DNA of 64,000 bases from Streptomyces griseoruber (GTDB taxonomy: Bacteria; Actinomycetota; Actinomycetes; Streptomycetales; Streptomycetaceae), in the NCBI RefSeq assembly GCF_001514205.1, contig NZ_KQ948763.1:933084-997083 (forward strand). The letters run 5' to 3'. Both the position numbers and the translations under genes were made by a program. Shown here piece after piece: positions 47,715 to 57,027 of the stretch (the stretch's first letter is position 1; each line of letters starts with the position of its first letter). A model generated the notes under the pieces. That model ran no database searches and was not told where the DNA came from. It saw only the letters and a program-made list of their open reading frames with translations.

Positions 47715-49843
47715 CCACCCGTACAGAGAAGTCGGAGGACTCGATGTCCACAGCCACTCCGACCCGGGCGCCGCACAGCGACGTGCCCACCGGGCACAAG
47801 TCCCCCGAGGGCCGTGTCGGCGTCGGCCTCTTCGACCCCAAGCAGCTGCTCACGTCACTGCCGGACGCGCTGCGCAAGCTCGATCCACGGGTGATGGTCA
47901 AGTCGCCCGTGATGTTCGTGGTGTGGATCGGGTCCGTCCTGACCACCGTCTTCTCCTTCAAGGACCCGGGCGACTGGTTCGGCTGGGCGATCAGCGTCTG
48001 GCTGTGGCTGACGGTCGTCTTCGCCAACCTGGCGGAGGCGGTCGCCGAGGGTCGCGGCAAGGCGCAGGCCGACACCCTGCGCAAGGCCAAGACCGACTCC
48101 GTGGCGCGCAGGCTCGTCGGGGGCTCCGAAGAACGTGTCCCGGGTACGGAGCTGAGCATCGGCGACCTGGTCGTCTGCGAGGCCGGCGACATCATCCCCG
48201 GCGACGGAGACGTCGTCGAGGGCGTCGCCTCCGTCGACGAGTCGGCGATCACCGGTGAGTCCGCTCCGGTCATCCGCGAGTCGGGCGGCGACCGCAGCGC
48301 GGTCACCGGCGGTACGAAGGTGCTCTCCGACCGCATCGTCGTCAAGATCACGACGAGGCCGGGGGAGACCTTCATCGACCGCATGATCGCCCTGGTCGAG
48401 GGCGCGGCGCGGCAGAAGACGCCGAACGAGATCGCGCTGAACATCCTGCTCGCCTCGCTGACGATCGTGTTCCTGTTGGCGGTGGCGACCCTGCCGCCGT
48501 TCGCGGACCACGCCGGCACGCACCTCACGATGGTCGTGCTGGTGGCGCTGCTGGTCTGCCTCATCCCGACCACCATCGGTGCCCTGCTCTCCGCGATCGG
48601 CATCGCGGGCATGGACCGGCTGGTGCAGAGGAACGTGCTGGCCATGTCCGGCCGGGCGGTCGAGGCCGCCGGAGACGTCTCGACCCTGCTGCTCGACAAG
48701 ACCGGCACCATCACGCTCGGCAACCGCCAGGCGTCCGAGTTCGTGCCGGTGAGCGGGACGACCGAGGCCGAGCTGGCCGACGCGGCCCAGCTGTCGTCGC
48801 TGGCCGACGAGACCCCCGAGGGCCGCTCCATCGTCGTACTGGCGAAGGAGAAGTACGGCCTGCGTGAGCGCCACCAGGGCGAGTTGGCCGCTGCCGAGTG
48901 GATCGCCTTCACCGCCCAGACCCGGATGTCGGGCGTGGACGTGGACGGGCGCAAGATCCGCAAGGGTGCGGCCGGATCGGTCGTGACCTGGGTCCGTGAG
49001 CAGGGTGGTGAAGTCGCCGCGGACGCCCAGCAGCTGACGGACCGTATCTCGGAGGCCGGCGGCACCCCGCTGCTGGTCGCGGTCGAGGACGCCGAAGGGG
49101 CCCGGATCCTGGGTGTCATCCACCTCAAGGACGTCGTCAAGGCCGGCATGCGGGAGCGGTTCGAGGAACTGCGCCGGATGGGCATCAGGACCGTCATGAT
49201 CACGGGCGACAACCCGCTGACGGCGAAGGCCATCGCCGAGGAGGCCGGTGTCGACGACTTCCTGGCGGAGGCCACCCCCGAGGACAAGATGGCCCTCATC
49301 AAACGGGAGCAGGCGGGCGGCAAACTCGTCGCGATGACCGGTGACGGCACCAACGACGCCCCGGCGCTCGCACAGGCCGACGTCGGTGTCGCGATGAACA
49401 CGGGCACGTCGGCCGCGAAGGAGGCCGGCAACATGGTCGACCTCGACTCCAACCCGACGAAGCTGATCGAGATCGTGGAGATCGGCAAGCAACTGCTGAT
49501 CACGCGCGGTGCGCTGACCACGTTCTCCATCGCCAACGACGTCGCGAAGTACTTCGCGATCATCCCGGCGCTGTTCGCGGCCGTCTACCCGGGCCTGGAC
49601 AAGCTCAACATCATGGACCTGTCCTCGCCGGACTCCGCGATCCTGTCCGCCGTCGTCTTCAACGCGCTGATCATCGTCGCGCTGGTCCCGCTGTCCCTGA
49701 AGGGCGTGCAGTACCGGCCGGTCAGCGCGGACAAGATGCTCCGCCGCAACCTGACCGTCTACGGCCTCGGCGGGCTGATCGCGCCGTTCGTCGGCATCAA
49801 ACTCATCGACCTGCTCATCTCTCTGATCCCCGGGATCGGGTGA
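47711..49843 (+). CDS. kdpB: K+-transporting ATPase subunit B
   Basis: P-type ATPase catalytic subunit, 710 aa. Phosphorylation site D329 in [19 protein letters not shown] actuator loop in [18 protein letters not shown]; hinge [20 protein letters not shown]. Slightly longer than the E. coli protein because of a hydrophilic N-terminal tail of about 45 residues ([18 protein letters not shown]). A second ATG at codon 12 could also serve. Couples ATP hydrolysis to K+ uptake with KdpA. Confidence 0.97.
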   Translation: MTTRTEKSEDSMSTATPTRAPHSDVPTGHKSPEGRVGVGLFDPKQLLTSLPDALRKLDPRVMVKSPVMFVVWIGSVLTTVFSFKDPGDWFGWAISVWLWLTVVFANLAEAVAEGRGKAQADTLRKAKTDSVARRLVGGSEERVPGTELSIGDLVVCEAGDIIPGDGDVVEGVASVDESAITGESAPVIRESGGDRSAVTGGTKVLSDRIVVKITTRPGETFIDRMIALVEGAARQKTPNEIALNILLASLTIVFLLAVATLPPFADHAGTHLTMVVLVALLVCLIPTTIGALLSAIGIAGMDRLVQRNVLAMSGRAVEAAGDVSTLLLDKTGTITLGNRQASEFVPVSGTTEAELADAAQLSSLADETPEGRSIVVLAKEKYGLRERHQGELAAAEWIAFTAQTRMSGVDVDGRKIRKGAAGSVVTWVREQGGEVAADAQQLTDRISEAGGTPLLVAVEDAEGARILGVIHLKDVVKAGMRERFEELRRMGIRTVMITGDNPLTAKAIAEEAGVDDFLAEATPEDKMALIKREQAGGKLVAMTGDGTNDAPALAQADVGVAMNTGTSAAKEAGNMVDLDSNPTKLIEIVEIGKQLLITRGALTTFSIANDVAKYFAIIPALFAAVYPGLDKLNIMDLSSPDSAILSAVVFNALIIVALVPLSLKGVQYRPVSADKMLRRNLTVYGLGGLIAPFVGIKLIDLLISLIPGIG

Positions 49844-49849
49844 AGGACC

Positions 49850-50518
49850 ATGAACACATCGGTATCCAACACCGTCCGGCTGCTCGGCGCGGCCCTGCGC
49901 GCCCTGCTCGTGCTCACCCTGGTGACAGGCGTCGTCTACCCGCTGGCCGTCACCGGCGTCGCGCAGGCACTGTTCCACGACAGGGCGAACGGCTCCGAGA
50001 TCACGTCGGACGGCAAGGTCGTCGGCTCCTCGCTCATCGGCCAGTCGTACGACCTGCCGCTGAAGAAGGGCCAGGAGACCCCGGACGCGGACCTGAAGTG
50101 GTTCCAGGGCCGTCCGGCGAACGGTCTCGGCGCCAACAGCATCAACACGCGGTACAAGCTGCTGCTGTCGGGTGCCACCAACCTGTCCGCCGACAACAAG
50201 GACCTGATCCAGCAGGTCGAGGACGCCAAGGCCGCGGTCGTCAAGGACAACTCCGTGTCCGGCTACACCGTCAAGCCGTCGGACGTCCCCGCGGACGCGG
50301 TCACCTCCTCCGGCTCCGGCCTGGACCCGGACATCTCCCCGGCCTACGCCGACCTCCAGGTACACCGGGTCGCCGCGGAGAACGGCCTGTCCGTCGCCCA
50401 GGTGCAGAAGCTGGTCGACGAGCACACCGACGGCCGTACTCTCGGCTTCATCGGAGAGCCCCGGGTGAACGTCCTGGAACTCAACATCGCGCTCAGGGAC
50501 CTCGTAGCGAAGACGTGA
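49850..50518 (+). CDS. kdpC: K+-transporting ATPase subunit C
   Basis: A 222-aa subunit with one N-terminal helix (LRALLVLTLVTGVVYPLAVT) and an extracytoplasmic domain: SSLIGQSYDLP, FQGRPANGLGANS and SGSGLDPDISPAYADLQVHR are the conserved KdpC motifs. It starts 7 bp after kdpB and increases ATP affinity of the complex in the known family. Confidence 0.96.
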   Translation: MNTSVSNTVRLLGAALRALLVLTLVTGVVYPLAVTGVAQALFHDRANGSEITSDGKVVGSSLIGQSYDLPLKKGQETPDADLKWFQGRPANGLGANSINTRYKLLLSGATNLSADNKDLIQQVEDAKAAVVKDNSVSGYTVKPSDVPADAVTSSGSGLDPDISPAYADLQVHRVAAENGLSVAQVQKLVDEHTDGRTLGFIGEPRVNVLELNIALRDLVAKT

Positions 50519-50649
50519 CGGCCTTACGCGACCCCATGGGGGGCGGCGGTCCGCAAGACAGCCCGGACCCGCCGGCTCCCGTCGCCATGCAGCCGGCCGT
50601 CCCGCTTCCGGCGGGCGCGGCCGGCGGACGACAGGAGAGGCACACACCC

Positions 50650-51333
50650 ATGACCAGGGTGCTCGTGGTGGAGGACGACCCGCAGCTCGTACGGGCCCTC
50701 GTCATCAACCTGCAGGCACGGCAGTACGGCGTGGACGCCGCCCCCGACGGTGCCACGGCTCTGCGGCTCGCCGCCGCGCGTCAGCCCGACGTGGTCCTCC
50801 TCGACCTGGGCCTGCCCGACATGGACGGCGTCGACATCATCAGGGGCCTGCGGGGCTGGACCCGGGTGCCGATCATGGTCCTGTCCGCCCGTCAGGGATC
50901 CGAGGAGAAGGTGGCCGCTCTCGACGCGGGCGCCGACGACTACATCACCAAACCGTTCAGCATGGACGAGCTGCTCGCCCGGCTGCGGGCCGCCGTCCGC
51001 CGCACCGAGGACACGCCGCTCGTCCCCGAGGCGTCGCTCTTCGAAACGGCGGGCTTCAGCATCGATCTGCTCGCCAAGAAGGTCGTCAGGGACGGACGGG
51101 ACGTGCGACTGACCCCGACCGAATGGCATCTGCTGGAGATCCTCGTGACCAATCCGGGCCGGCTGGTCACGCAGAAGCAACTCCTCCAGGAGGTCTGGGG
51201 TGTCTCGCAGAGCACCAAGACCAACTATCTGCGCGTGTACATGGCACAGCTGCGCCGCAAACTGGAGACGGACCCCTCCCACCCCCGCTATCTGATCACC
51301 GAGCCCGGCATGGGCTACCGCTTCGAGGGATGA
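50650..51333 (+). CDS. kdpE: OmpR-type response regulator KdpE
   Basis: A 227-aa regulator: receiver domain with D52 in VVLLDLGLPDMDG and K in DYITKPFSMDELLA, then a winged-helix domain with LTPTEWHLLEILVTNPGRLV and TNYLRVYMAQLRRKLE. It should be phosphorylated by the adjacent KdpD and activate kdp. An AGGAGAG stretch about 10 bp before the ATG serves as ribosome-binding site. Here kdpE precedes kdpD, the reverse of the E. coli order, and follows kdpC by 131 bp, so all may form one transcript. Candidate DNA targets are the 19-bp elements described separately. Confidence 0.95.
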   Translation: MTRVLVVEDDPQLVRALVINLQARQYGVDAAPDGATALRLAAARQPDVVLLDLGLPDMDGVDIIRGLRGWTRVPIMVLSARQGSEEKVAALDAGADDYITKPFSMDELLARLRAAVRRTEDTPLVPEASLFETAGFSIDLLAKKVVRDGRDVRLTPTEWHLLEILVTNPGRLVTQKQLLQEVWGVSQSTKTNYLRVYMAQLRRKLETDPSHPRYLITEPGMGYRFEG

Positions 51334-51334
51334 C

Positions 51335-53878
51335 ATGGCACGCGGCAAGCTCCGGATCTACCTCGGCGCGGCACCCGGCGTGGGCAAGACCTACGCCATG
51401 CTCTCCGAGGCGCACCGCCGTGTCGAGCGCGGCACCGACTGCGTGGTCGCCTTCGTGGAGCACCACCACCGGCCGCGCACCGAGGTGATGCTGCACGGCC
51501 TGGAACAGATCCCGCGCGCGGAGATCGAGTACCGGGGCGCCATGTTCACCGAGATGGACGTGGACGCCGTCCTGGGGCGCGCTCCCGTCGTCGCCCTGGT
51601 CGACGAACTCGCCCACACCAACGTCCCCGGCTCCCGCAACACCAAGCGCTGGCAGGACGTGGAGGAACTCCTCGCGGCCGGCATCGACGTCGTCTCCACC
51701 GTCAACATCCAGCACCTGGAGTCGCTGGGCGACGTCGTCGAGTCGATCACCGGGGTGCGGCAGCGCGAGACCGTGCCCGACGAGGTGGTCCGGCGGGCCG
51801 ACCAGATCGAGCTGGTCGACATGTCACCGGAGGCCCTGCGCCGTCGGATGGCCCACGGCAACATCTACAAGTCGGACAAGGTCGACGCGGCCCTGTCCAA
51901 CTACTTCCGGCCGGGCAACCTCACCGCCCTGCGCGAGCTGGCGCTGCTGTGGGTGGCGGACCGGGTCGACGCCTATCTCACCGAGTACCGCAGCGAGCAC
52001 CAGGTCTCCACGATCTGGGGCTCGCGCGAGCGCATCGTCGTCGGACTGACCGGCGGGCCCGAGGGGCGCACCCTGATACGGCGGGCCGCGCGCCTCGCGG
52101 AGAAGGGAGCCGGCGGTGAGGTCACGGCCGTCTACATCTCCCGCAGCGACGGCCTCACCAGCGCCTCCCCGAAGGAGCTGGCCGACCAGCGCACCCTGGT
52201 CGAGGACCTCGGCGGCACCTTCCACCAGGTCGTCGGGGAGGACATCCCGGTGGCCCTGCTGGACTTCGCCCGCGGGGTCAACGCCACCCAGATCGTGCTG
52301 GGCGTGTCCCGCCGCAGGAGCTGGCAGAGCATCTTCGGTCCCGGTGTCGGCGCCACGGCGGCCCGGGACTCCGGGCCCGACCTCGACGTGCATCTGATCA
52401 CCCACGACGAGGCGGGCAAGGGCCGAGGACTGCCGGCGGCGCGCGGAGCACGGCTCGGCCGGTCCCGGGTCATCTGGGGCTGGCTCGTCGGCGTGCTCGG
52501 CCCCGCCCTCCTCACCTGGCTCCTGACCAGCGCCACCCCGGACGTCGGCCTGGCCAACGACATGCTGCTGTTCCTGACGCTGACGGTGGCGGCGGCCCTG
52601 CTGGGCGGGCTCTTCCCGGCACTGGCCTCCGCGGTGGTGGGCTCCCTGCTGCTCAACTGGTACTTCACACCGCCCGTCCACACCTTCACCATCGCCGACC
52701 CGAAGAACATCGTCGCCATCGCCATCTTCGTCGGGGTCGCCGTGTCCGTGGCCTCGGTGGTGGACCTGGCGGCCCGCCGCACCCACCAGGCGGCCCGGCT
52801 GCGCGCCGAGGCGGAGATCCTGTCCTACCTCGCGGGGAACGTCCTGCGCGGGGAAACCACGCTGGAGGCGCTGCTGGAGCGGGTCCGGGAGACCTTCGGG
52901 ATGGAGTCGGTGGCCCTGTTGGAGCGGTCCGGTGAGACGGACCCCTGGACCTGCGCCGGCAGCGTGGGCCCGGGGCCCGCGAAGATCCCCGAGGACGCCG
53001 ACGTCGACGTACCGGTCGGCGACCACATGGCCCTGTCCCTGCGCGGCCGGGTGCTGCCCGCCGCCGACCGCCGGGTGCTGGCCGCCTTCGCCGCGCAGGC
53101 CGTCGTCGTCCTGGACCGTCAGCGCCTGCGGAGGGAGGCCGACCGCGCCAAGGAGCTGGCCGAGGGCAACCGCATCCGCACCGCGCTGCTCGCCGCCGTC
53201 AGCCATGACCTGCGCACTCCGCTCGCCGGCATCAAGGCCGCCGTCACCTCCCTGCGCTCCGACGACGTCGACTGGTCGCCCGAGGACCAGTCGGATCTGC
53301 TGGAGGCCATCGAGGACGGCGCCGACCGGCTCGACCTCCTGGTGGGCAACCTGCTCGACATGTCCCGCCTCCAGACCGGCACCGTCACCCCGATCCTCCG
53401 CGAGACCGACCTCGACGAGGTCGTGCCGATGGCACTCGGCGGGGTCCCCGAGGACAGCGTCGAGCTGGAGATCCCCGAGACACTTCCCATGGTCCACGTC
53501 GATCGGGGGCTGCTGGAGCGGGCCGTCGCCAACATCGTCGAGAACGCCGTCAAGTACAGCCCGCCCGGCGAGAAGGTCCTGGTGTCCGCGAGCGCCCTCG
53601 CCGAACGGGTGGAGGTACGGGTCGTGGACCGTGGCCCCGGTGTCCCGGACGACGCCAAGAACCGCATCTTCGAACCCTTCCAGCGCTACGGCGACTCGCC
53701 CCGCGGCGCCGGAGTCGGACTCGGCCTCGCGGTCGCCCGCGGCTTCACCGAGGCCGTCGGCGGCACCCTGCACGCCGAGGACACCCCCGGCGGCGGCCTC
53801 ACCATGGTGCTCGCCCTGCGCACGGCACCCGAGCGGCGACCCCGGCAGCCGGACCTGCCGGCGGCGGCCATGTCCTGA
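51335..53878 (+). CDS. kdpD: Sensor kinase KdpD
   Basis: An 847-aa K+/turgor sensor kinase. N-terminal KdpD domain with Walker A GAAPGVGKT (11-19) and ALVDELAHTNVPGSRNTKRW; a universal-stress-protein domain (about 235-360); four membrane helices (about 380-480, e.g. LVGVLGPALLTWLLTSA); a GAF-like domain (about 500-600); phospho-acceptor H624 in VSHDLRTPLAG; and a HATPase with NIVENAVKYSPPGEK and GVGLGLAVARGFTE. All standard parts are present. It starts 1 bp after the kdpE stop. USP domains of KdpD can bind c-di-AMP in other bacteria; whether this one does is not readable. Confidence 0.96.
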   Translation: MARGKLRIYLGAAPGVGKTYAMLSEAHRRVERGTDCVVAFVEHHHRPRTEVMLHGLEQIPRAEIEYRGAMFTEMDVDAVLGRAPVVALVDELAHTNVPGSRNTKRWQDVEELLAAGIDVVSTVNIQHLESLGDVVESITGVRQRETVPDEVVRRADQIELVDMSPEALRRRMAHGNIYKSDKVDAALSNYFRPGNLTALRELALLWVADRVDAYLTEYRSEHQVSTIWGSRERIVVGLTGGPEGRTLIRRAARLAEKGAGGEVTAVYISRSDGLTSASPKELADQRTLVEDLGGTFHQVVGEDIPVALLDFARGVNATQIVLGVSRRRSWQSIFGPGVGATAARDSGPDLDVHLITHDEAGKGRGLPAARGARLGRSRVIWGWLVGVLGPALLTWLLTSATPDVGLANDMLLFLTLTVAAALLGGLFPALASAVVGSLLLNWYFTPPVHTFTIADPKNIVAIAIFVGVAVSVASVVDLAARRTHQAARLRAEAEILSYLAGNVLRGETTLEALLERVRETFGMESVALLERSGETDPWTCAGSVGPGPAKIPEDADVDVPVGDHMALSLRGRVLPAADRRVLAAFAAQAVVVLDRQRLRREADRAKELAEGNRIRTALLAAVSHDLRTPLAGIKAAVTSLRSDDVDWSPEDQSDLLEAIEDGADRLDLLVGNLLDMSRLQTGTVTPILRETDLDEVVPMALGGVPEDSVELEIPETLPMVHVDRGLLERAVANIVENAVKYSPPGEKVLVSASALAERVEVRVVDRGPGVPDDAKNRIFEPFQRYGDSPRGAGVGLGLAVARGFTEAVGGTLHAEDTPGGGLTMVLALRTAPERRPRQPDLPAAAMS

Positions 53879-53911
53879 ACCGCTCCGAGGCCCGACGAAC
53901 CGGACAGGACG

Positions 53912-54085
53912 ATGACCCTGGGCATCATCGGGCTGGGCGAGGTCGGCATGACCGGCGTGGCGGCCGCGATCGCGAACGCCGTCCATCACGCGACCGGCAG
54001 GCGGATCCGGGACCTGCCGATCACGCTGGACAGGCTGCTCTGGGACGACGGCCCGATCTGCGCACACGACAAGAAGGGAACTCCC
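53912..54085 (+). pseudogene. C-terminal scrap of xanthine dehydrogenase molybdopterin subunit
   Basis: GIIGLGEVGMTGVAAAIANA then VHHATGRRIRDLPITLDRLL is the very end of a molybdopterin-binding xanthine dehydrogenase-family subunit. Everything upstream (over 600 residues) is missing; the frame starts 34 bp after kdpD and continues to a stop at 54107. Confidence 0.72.
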
Positions 54086-54216
54086 ATGCCGGACAACGCG
54101 GACGACTGAACCGGTGGCTCGAGGAAGGGCGGGACTTCGCCGTGGCCACCGTCGTGGCCGTCAGCGGCAGCGCACCGCGAGGGCCGGGCGCCGCGCTTGC
54201 GGTGCGACGCGGGCCT
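54086..54216 (+). pseudogene. XdhC/CoxI N-terminal scrap
   Basis: ATG 54086 (after AAGGGA) reads MPDNAD; adding one base near 54105 would continue ELNRWLEEGRDFAVATVVAV and SGSAPRGPGAALAV, the start of XdhC, the maturation factor of xanthine dehydrogenase. It ends after about 45 residues at a junction with a different sequence. Confidence 0.65.
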
Positions 54217-54223
54217 GACCCGG

Positions 54224-54358
54224 GGCTGGGTCATGATGGCCGTCGGCCTCGCGGCAGCCGCACTGTTCGGCTTCGGTACGACGAGCTGGTACGACCGCAA
54301 GGGACTGCACCGTACCCCTGCGGAGGCGAAGCGCGAGGAGCCTGCTGTCCCGGCGTAG
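54224..54358 (+). pseudogene. C-terminal scrap of a membrane protein
   Basis: GWVMMAVGLAAAALFGFGTT then SWYDRKGLHRTPAEAKREE and a stop: a last membrane helix and a cytoplasmic tail of an unidentified transporter, joined directly to the XdhC scrap in a different frame. Confidence 0.5.
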
Positions 54359-54504
54359 CGGACCGGAGTTCCCTCGGTGCGCGTCGCTCGGAGCTCCCCA
54401 GGGCTCGGCGGCGCTGTTCACGCAGCTGTCGCCGAGCTCGTGGCATGCGTCCGCCTGTCGGCCCCCTCGTGGTGATCCTCCTCGAAGGCCTGCCGTCCGG
54501 GCAG

Positions 54505-55140
54505 CTACTTCTCGCTCGTCACTGTGCCGTGGCTCTCGTGTCCGAAGGCGCGCAGGAGGAAGGGCAGTATGCGGTCGGCGGTCTCCGCCGCGGTGGCGGC
54601 GTCGACCTGGCTCGGAGGCAGGGGAGTGAGGAAGAACCTGCTCATCATGGGGCCGATCACCATGTCGCCGAGCAGGTCGGCGTGCTCCACCGGCGGGATC
54701 TCGCCCCGGTCCACCGCGCGTTGCGCCATCTCCTCCACACGTTGGCGCACGGGCACCATGAAGGCGTTCGCGAGGGCCTCGGCCAGGGAGGGGCTGTACG
54801 CGGCCTCGCCGATCAGAGTACGCAGCACCCCTCCTTCGTTGCCGGTCAGAGACGCTGCTTTGTCCCGGAGCAGGGCACGCAGGTCACCTTCGAGTGTGCC
54901 GGTGTCCGTCTGCGCCGTCAGTCCCTTGGCGTACGCGGCTGCGGCGTCGACGACCATGACCTCCTTGGACGGCCAGCGCCGATAGAGAGTCGCGGTGGAC
55001 ACTCCGGCGCGGGCCGCGACGGCGGCGGTGGTGAGCGCGCCGTAACCGCTCTCGGTCAGGACGGCCAGAGTCGCGTCCAGCAGCGCACGGTCACGAGAGG
55101 CATCGCGGGGGCGCCCCCGGCGTGGCTGCGGCCCGGTCAT
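54505..55140 (-). CDS. TetR-family regulator
   Basis: A 211-aa repressor: LTTAAVAARAGVSTATLYRR and WPSKEVMVVDAAAAY form the N-terminal helix-turn-helix; the C-terminal part (TetR_C_16-like region EGDLRALLRDKAASL) binds an unknown ligand. It is divergent from the ProA-like gene across a perfect 25-bp palindrome, which it presumably binds. Confidence 0.92.
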   Translation of the reverse strand: MTGPQPRRGRPRDASRDRALLDATLAVLTESGYGALTTAAVAARAGVSTATLYRRWPSKEVMVVDAAAAYAKGLTAQTDTGTLEGDLRALLRDKAASLTGNEGGVLRTLIGEAAYSPSLAEALANAFMVPVRQRVEEMAQRAVDRGEIPPVEHADLLGDMVIGPMMSRFFLTPLPPSQVDAATAAETADRILPFLLRAFGHESHGTVTSEK

Positions 55141-55260
55141 CAGGCGGCTCCCGAAGAGATCCGGCGGGGCTCGTGGGCGGCGGAGCGGACTGGATGGTCA
55201 GGCTGCCGTACGGAACGTCGAGCAGGGGTGCGGTAGGTCACGCGACAAGTGTACAAGCAA

Positions 55261-55285
55261 ACGAAACGAAATGCTTTCGTTTCGT
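55261..55285. promoter_or_regulatory. TetR operator palindrome
   Basis: Perfect 11-bp arms ACGAAACGAAA / TTTCGTTTCGT with a 3-bp spacer, between divergent tetR and proA-like genes. Confidence 0.82.
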
Positions 55286-55380
55286 ATATGCTTAGCCGGT
55301 GGTCGCTCTCTGGTGGTACCTCTCTGGTGCTGCACCCCCACCGCTTCCGCCCTTGCCGTGAGGAAACCGAGCAGTTTACA

Positions 55381-56661
55381 GTGGCCTGCGTGAGGATTGT
55401 TGAACGATCTGTGCCCCGCTCCGTCCAAGAGGCGGTTCATGCCTGCGCAGTCCGGGCGACGCAGGGCTCGGCGGCCCTGGCCCGGGCGTCGGACGTAGGC
55501 ATCGACACCGCGCTACGGGCCATGGCGCGGCGGCTGCACACGGCACGCGACGTGCTGACAGCGGCGAATCAGGAGGACCTGCGATCGGCCGCCACGAGCG
55601 GAATGTCGGCGGCACTGCAGGATCGCCTGCGGCTGACCGGCCCACGGCTGGAGGACATGGCCGCGGCGCTGCGTACGCTGGCGGACGTGCCGCACGAGCC
55701 GCGGGACACCGTCCTGGAAGAGCGTCCCGACGGCCTGGTCCTGCTGGAGCGCCGCCGCCCGGTGGGGGTCATCGGCGCGAACTTCGAGGCGCGTCCGAAC
55801 GTGACACTCGACGTCGCCTCCCAGTTCCTCAAGTCCCGCAACGGCGGGGTGCTGCGCACCGGTTCGGCGGCCCTGCGCTCCTCCCAGGCCTTGATCACTC
55901 ATGTGATCACGCCCTCTCTCACCGACGCGGGACTGAACCCGGACGCCATCCAGCTGGTGCCGAGCGAGGACCGAGCGGCGGCATACGCGCTGGTGTCGCT
56001 GCCCGAGACCGTCCCTCTTGTCATCCTGCGCGGCAGCGGCGACAGCACCCGGGAACTCGGCCGGGAGGCCGCCCGGCACGGTGTGCGCACGCTGGCCCAC
56101 GCGGACGGCGGCGGAGTGCTCTATGTGGCCCGGGACGCCGACGAGAAGCTCGTGCACGAGTTGGTCACCAGCAGCCTGGACCGGCTGGGCGTCTGCAACC
56201 GGCTCAATCTGCTGCTCATCGACCGGGCTGTCCACGACAGGCTACTGCCGGGCATTCTGAAGACCCTCGAAGACCTGGGCATTGCGGCATCGCTGCCGCC
56301 GCACGCCCACGCGCGCGGTTATGAGTGGTCCCTGGACTCCGAGCGTGCGGCAACGGTGACGATCGACGAGGCGGACGGACCTGTTCAAGCCGCACGGATC
56401 GCCAATGAGGAGACCTCCGGACTGGCCGCCGCCATCGCCACCCACGACCCGGACACCGCAGCCCGGTTCATGGACACCTACGGTGGATCAGGCGTCTTCT
56501 GGAACTCCACCACACGCCTCCTCGACGGCTTCAAGCTCCTGCGCCTGCCGGAAACCGGCATCAACATCGACCGCGTCCCCGGCCCCCGCGGCCCCGTCAC
56601 CTACCGCGACCTGTATCTGCGCCAGTACGTCGTGCGACCCGCGGCGTCCCTGCACAGGTGA
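55381..56661 (+). CDS. proA: Glutamate-5-semialdehyde dehydrogenase-family protein
   Basis: A 426-aa ProA-type enzyme that reduces gamma-glutamyl phosphate to glutamate semialdehyde in proline synthesis. Motifs: RRPVGVIGANFEARPNVTLD, LKSRNGGVLRTGSAALRSS, LAHADGGGVLYVARDADEK, catalytic Cys in RLGVCNRLNLLLID, and YGGSGVFWNSTTRLLDGF. Start uncertain: GTG 55381 gives the usual length; the frame is open to 55249 across the operator. No proB adjoins it and it sits behind a TetR-controlled palindrome, so it may be an inducible second proA or a specialised semialdehyde dehydrogenase. Sequence differences from typical ProA (SRNGGVLRTGSAA for KGGNAVILRGGSE) support some divergence. Confidence 0.85.
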   Translation: MACVRIVERSVPRSVQEAVHACAVRATQGSAALARASDVGIDTALRAMARRLHTARDVLTAANQEDLRSAATSGMSAALQDRLRLTGPRLEDMAAALRTLADVPHEPRDTVLEERPDGLVLLERRRPVGVIGANFEARPNVTLDVASQFLKSRNGGVLRTGSAALRSSQALITHVITPSLTDAGLNPDAIQLVPSEDRAAAYALVSLPETVPLVILRGSGDSTRELGREAARHGVRTLAHADGGGVLYVARDADEKLVHELVTSSLDRLGVCNRLNLLLIDRAVHDRLLPGILKTLEDLGIAASLPPHAHARGYEWSLDSERAATVTIDEADGPVQAARIANEETSGLAAAIATHDPDTAARFMDTYGGSGVFWNSTTRLLDGFKLLRLPETGINIDRVPGPRGPVTYRDLYLRQYVVRPAASLHR

Positions 56662-57027
56662 GCCGACGCCGCGTCCCGTCGCGCCTGATTCGTCGACGTG
56701 TCGCACCGGACGCCCCCTCTCCTGGTTGAGCAGTGCCCGAGAGCGTGGTCGACCGGCAAGATGGCGCATGAACGTGGCTGCCATGTTCCGGAAGCGCTCC
56801 GCGAGGGAGAGAGACCGCGACCGGGTCGAGGTGCGAGCGGAACCACGACAGGGTGGCGCCGCTGGACTCCTCGGCCCTCGGCGTCCGGTTGCGGCAGGCC
56901 TGCCTCTGCCGCCCGGTGTGCGACCGGTTCTCCGGTCACACACCGGGCCGTCATCCCACCCGCGGCGGATCCACCCGCACGGACGCCCCGCCACCCCGCC
57001 AGGAGCCGAAGCCGACCAGTGGCCGGC
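56662..57027. other. Convergent gap with hairpin
   Basis: Between the proA-like stop and the end of the leftward hydratase gene. Apart from the hairpin at 56910-56947 no gene or repeat is supported. Confidence 0.5.
56910..56947. terminator. Bidirectional hairpin terminator
   Basis: 17-bp arms (GCCCGGTGTGCGACCGG against its complement, one mismatch) with a TTCT loop, between two convergent genes. Confidence 0.75.

Noticed and set aside
47855..50647. Very long open frame on the minus strand opposite kdpB/kdpC
   Set aside because: Antisense shadow at high GC; no motif, and the plus strand encodes textbook Kdp subunits.
51824..54067. 747-codon minus-strand frame opposite kdpD
   Set aside because: Gly/Val/Asp-rich shadow with no domain; kdpD on the plus strand is complete.
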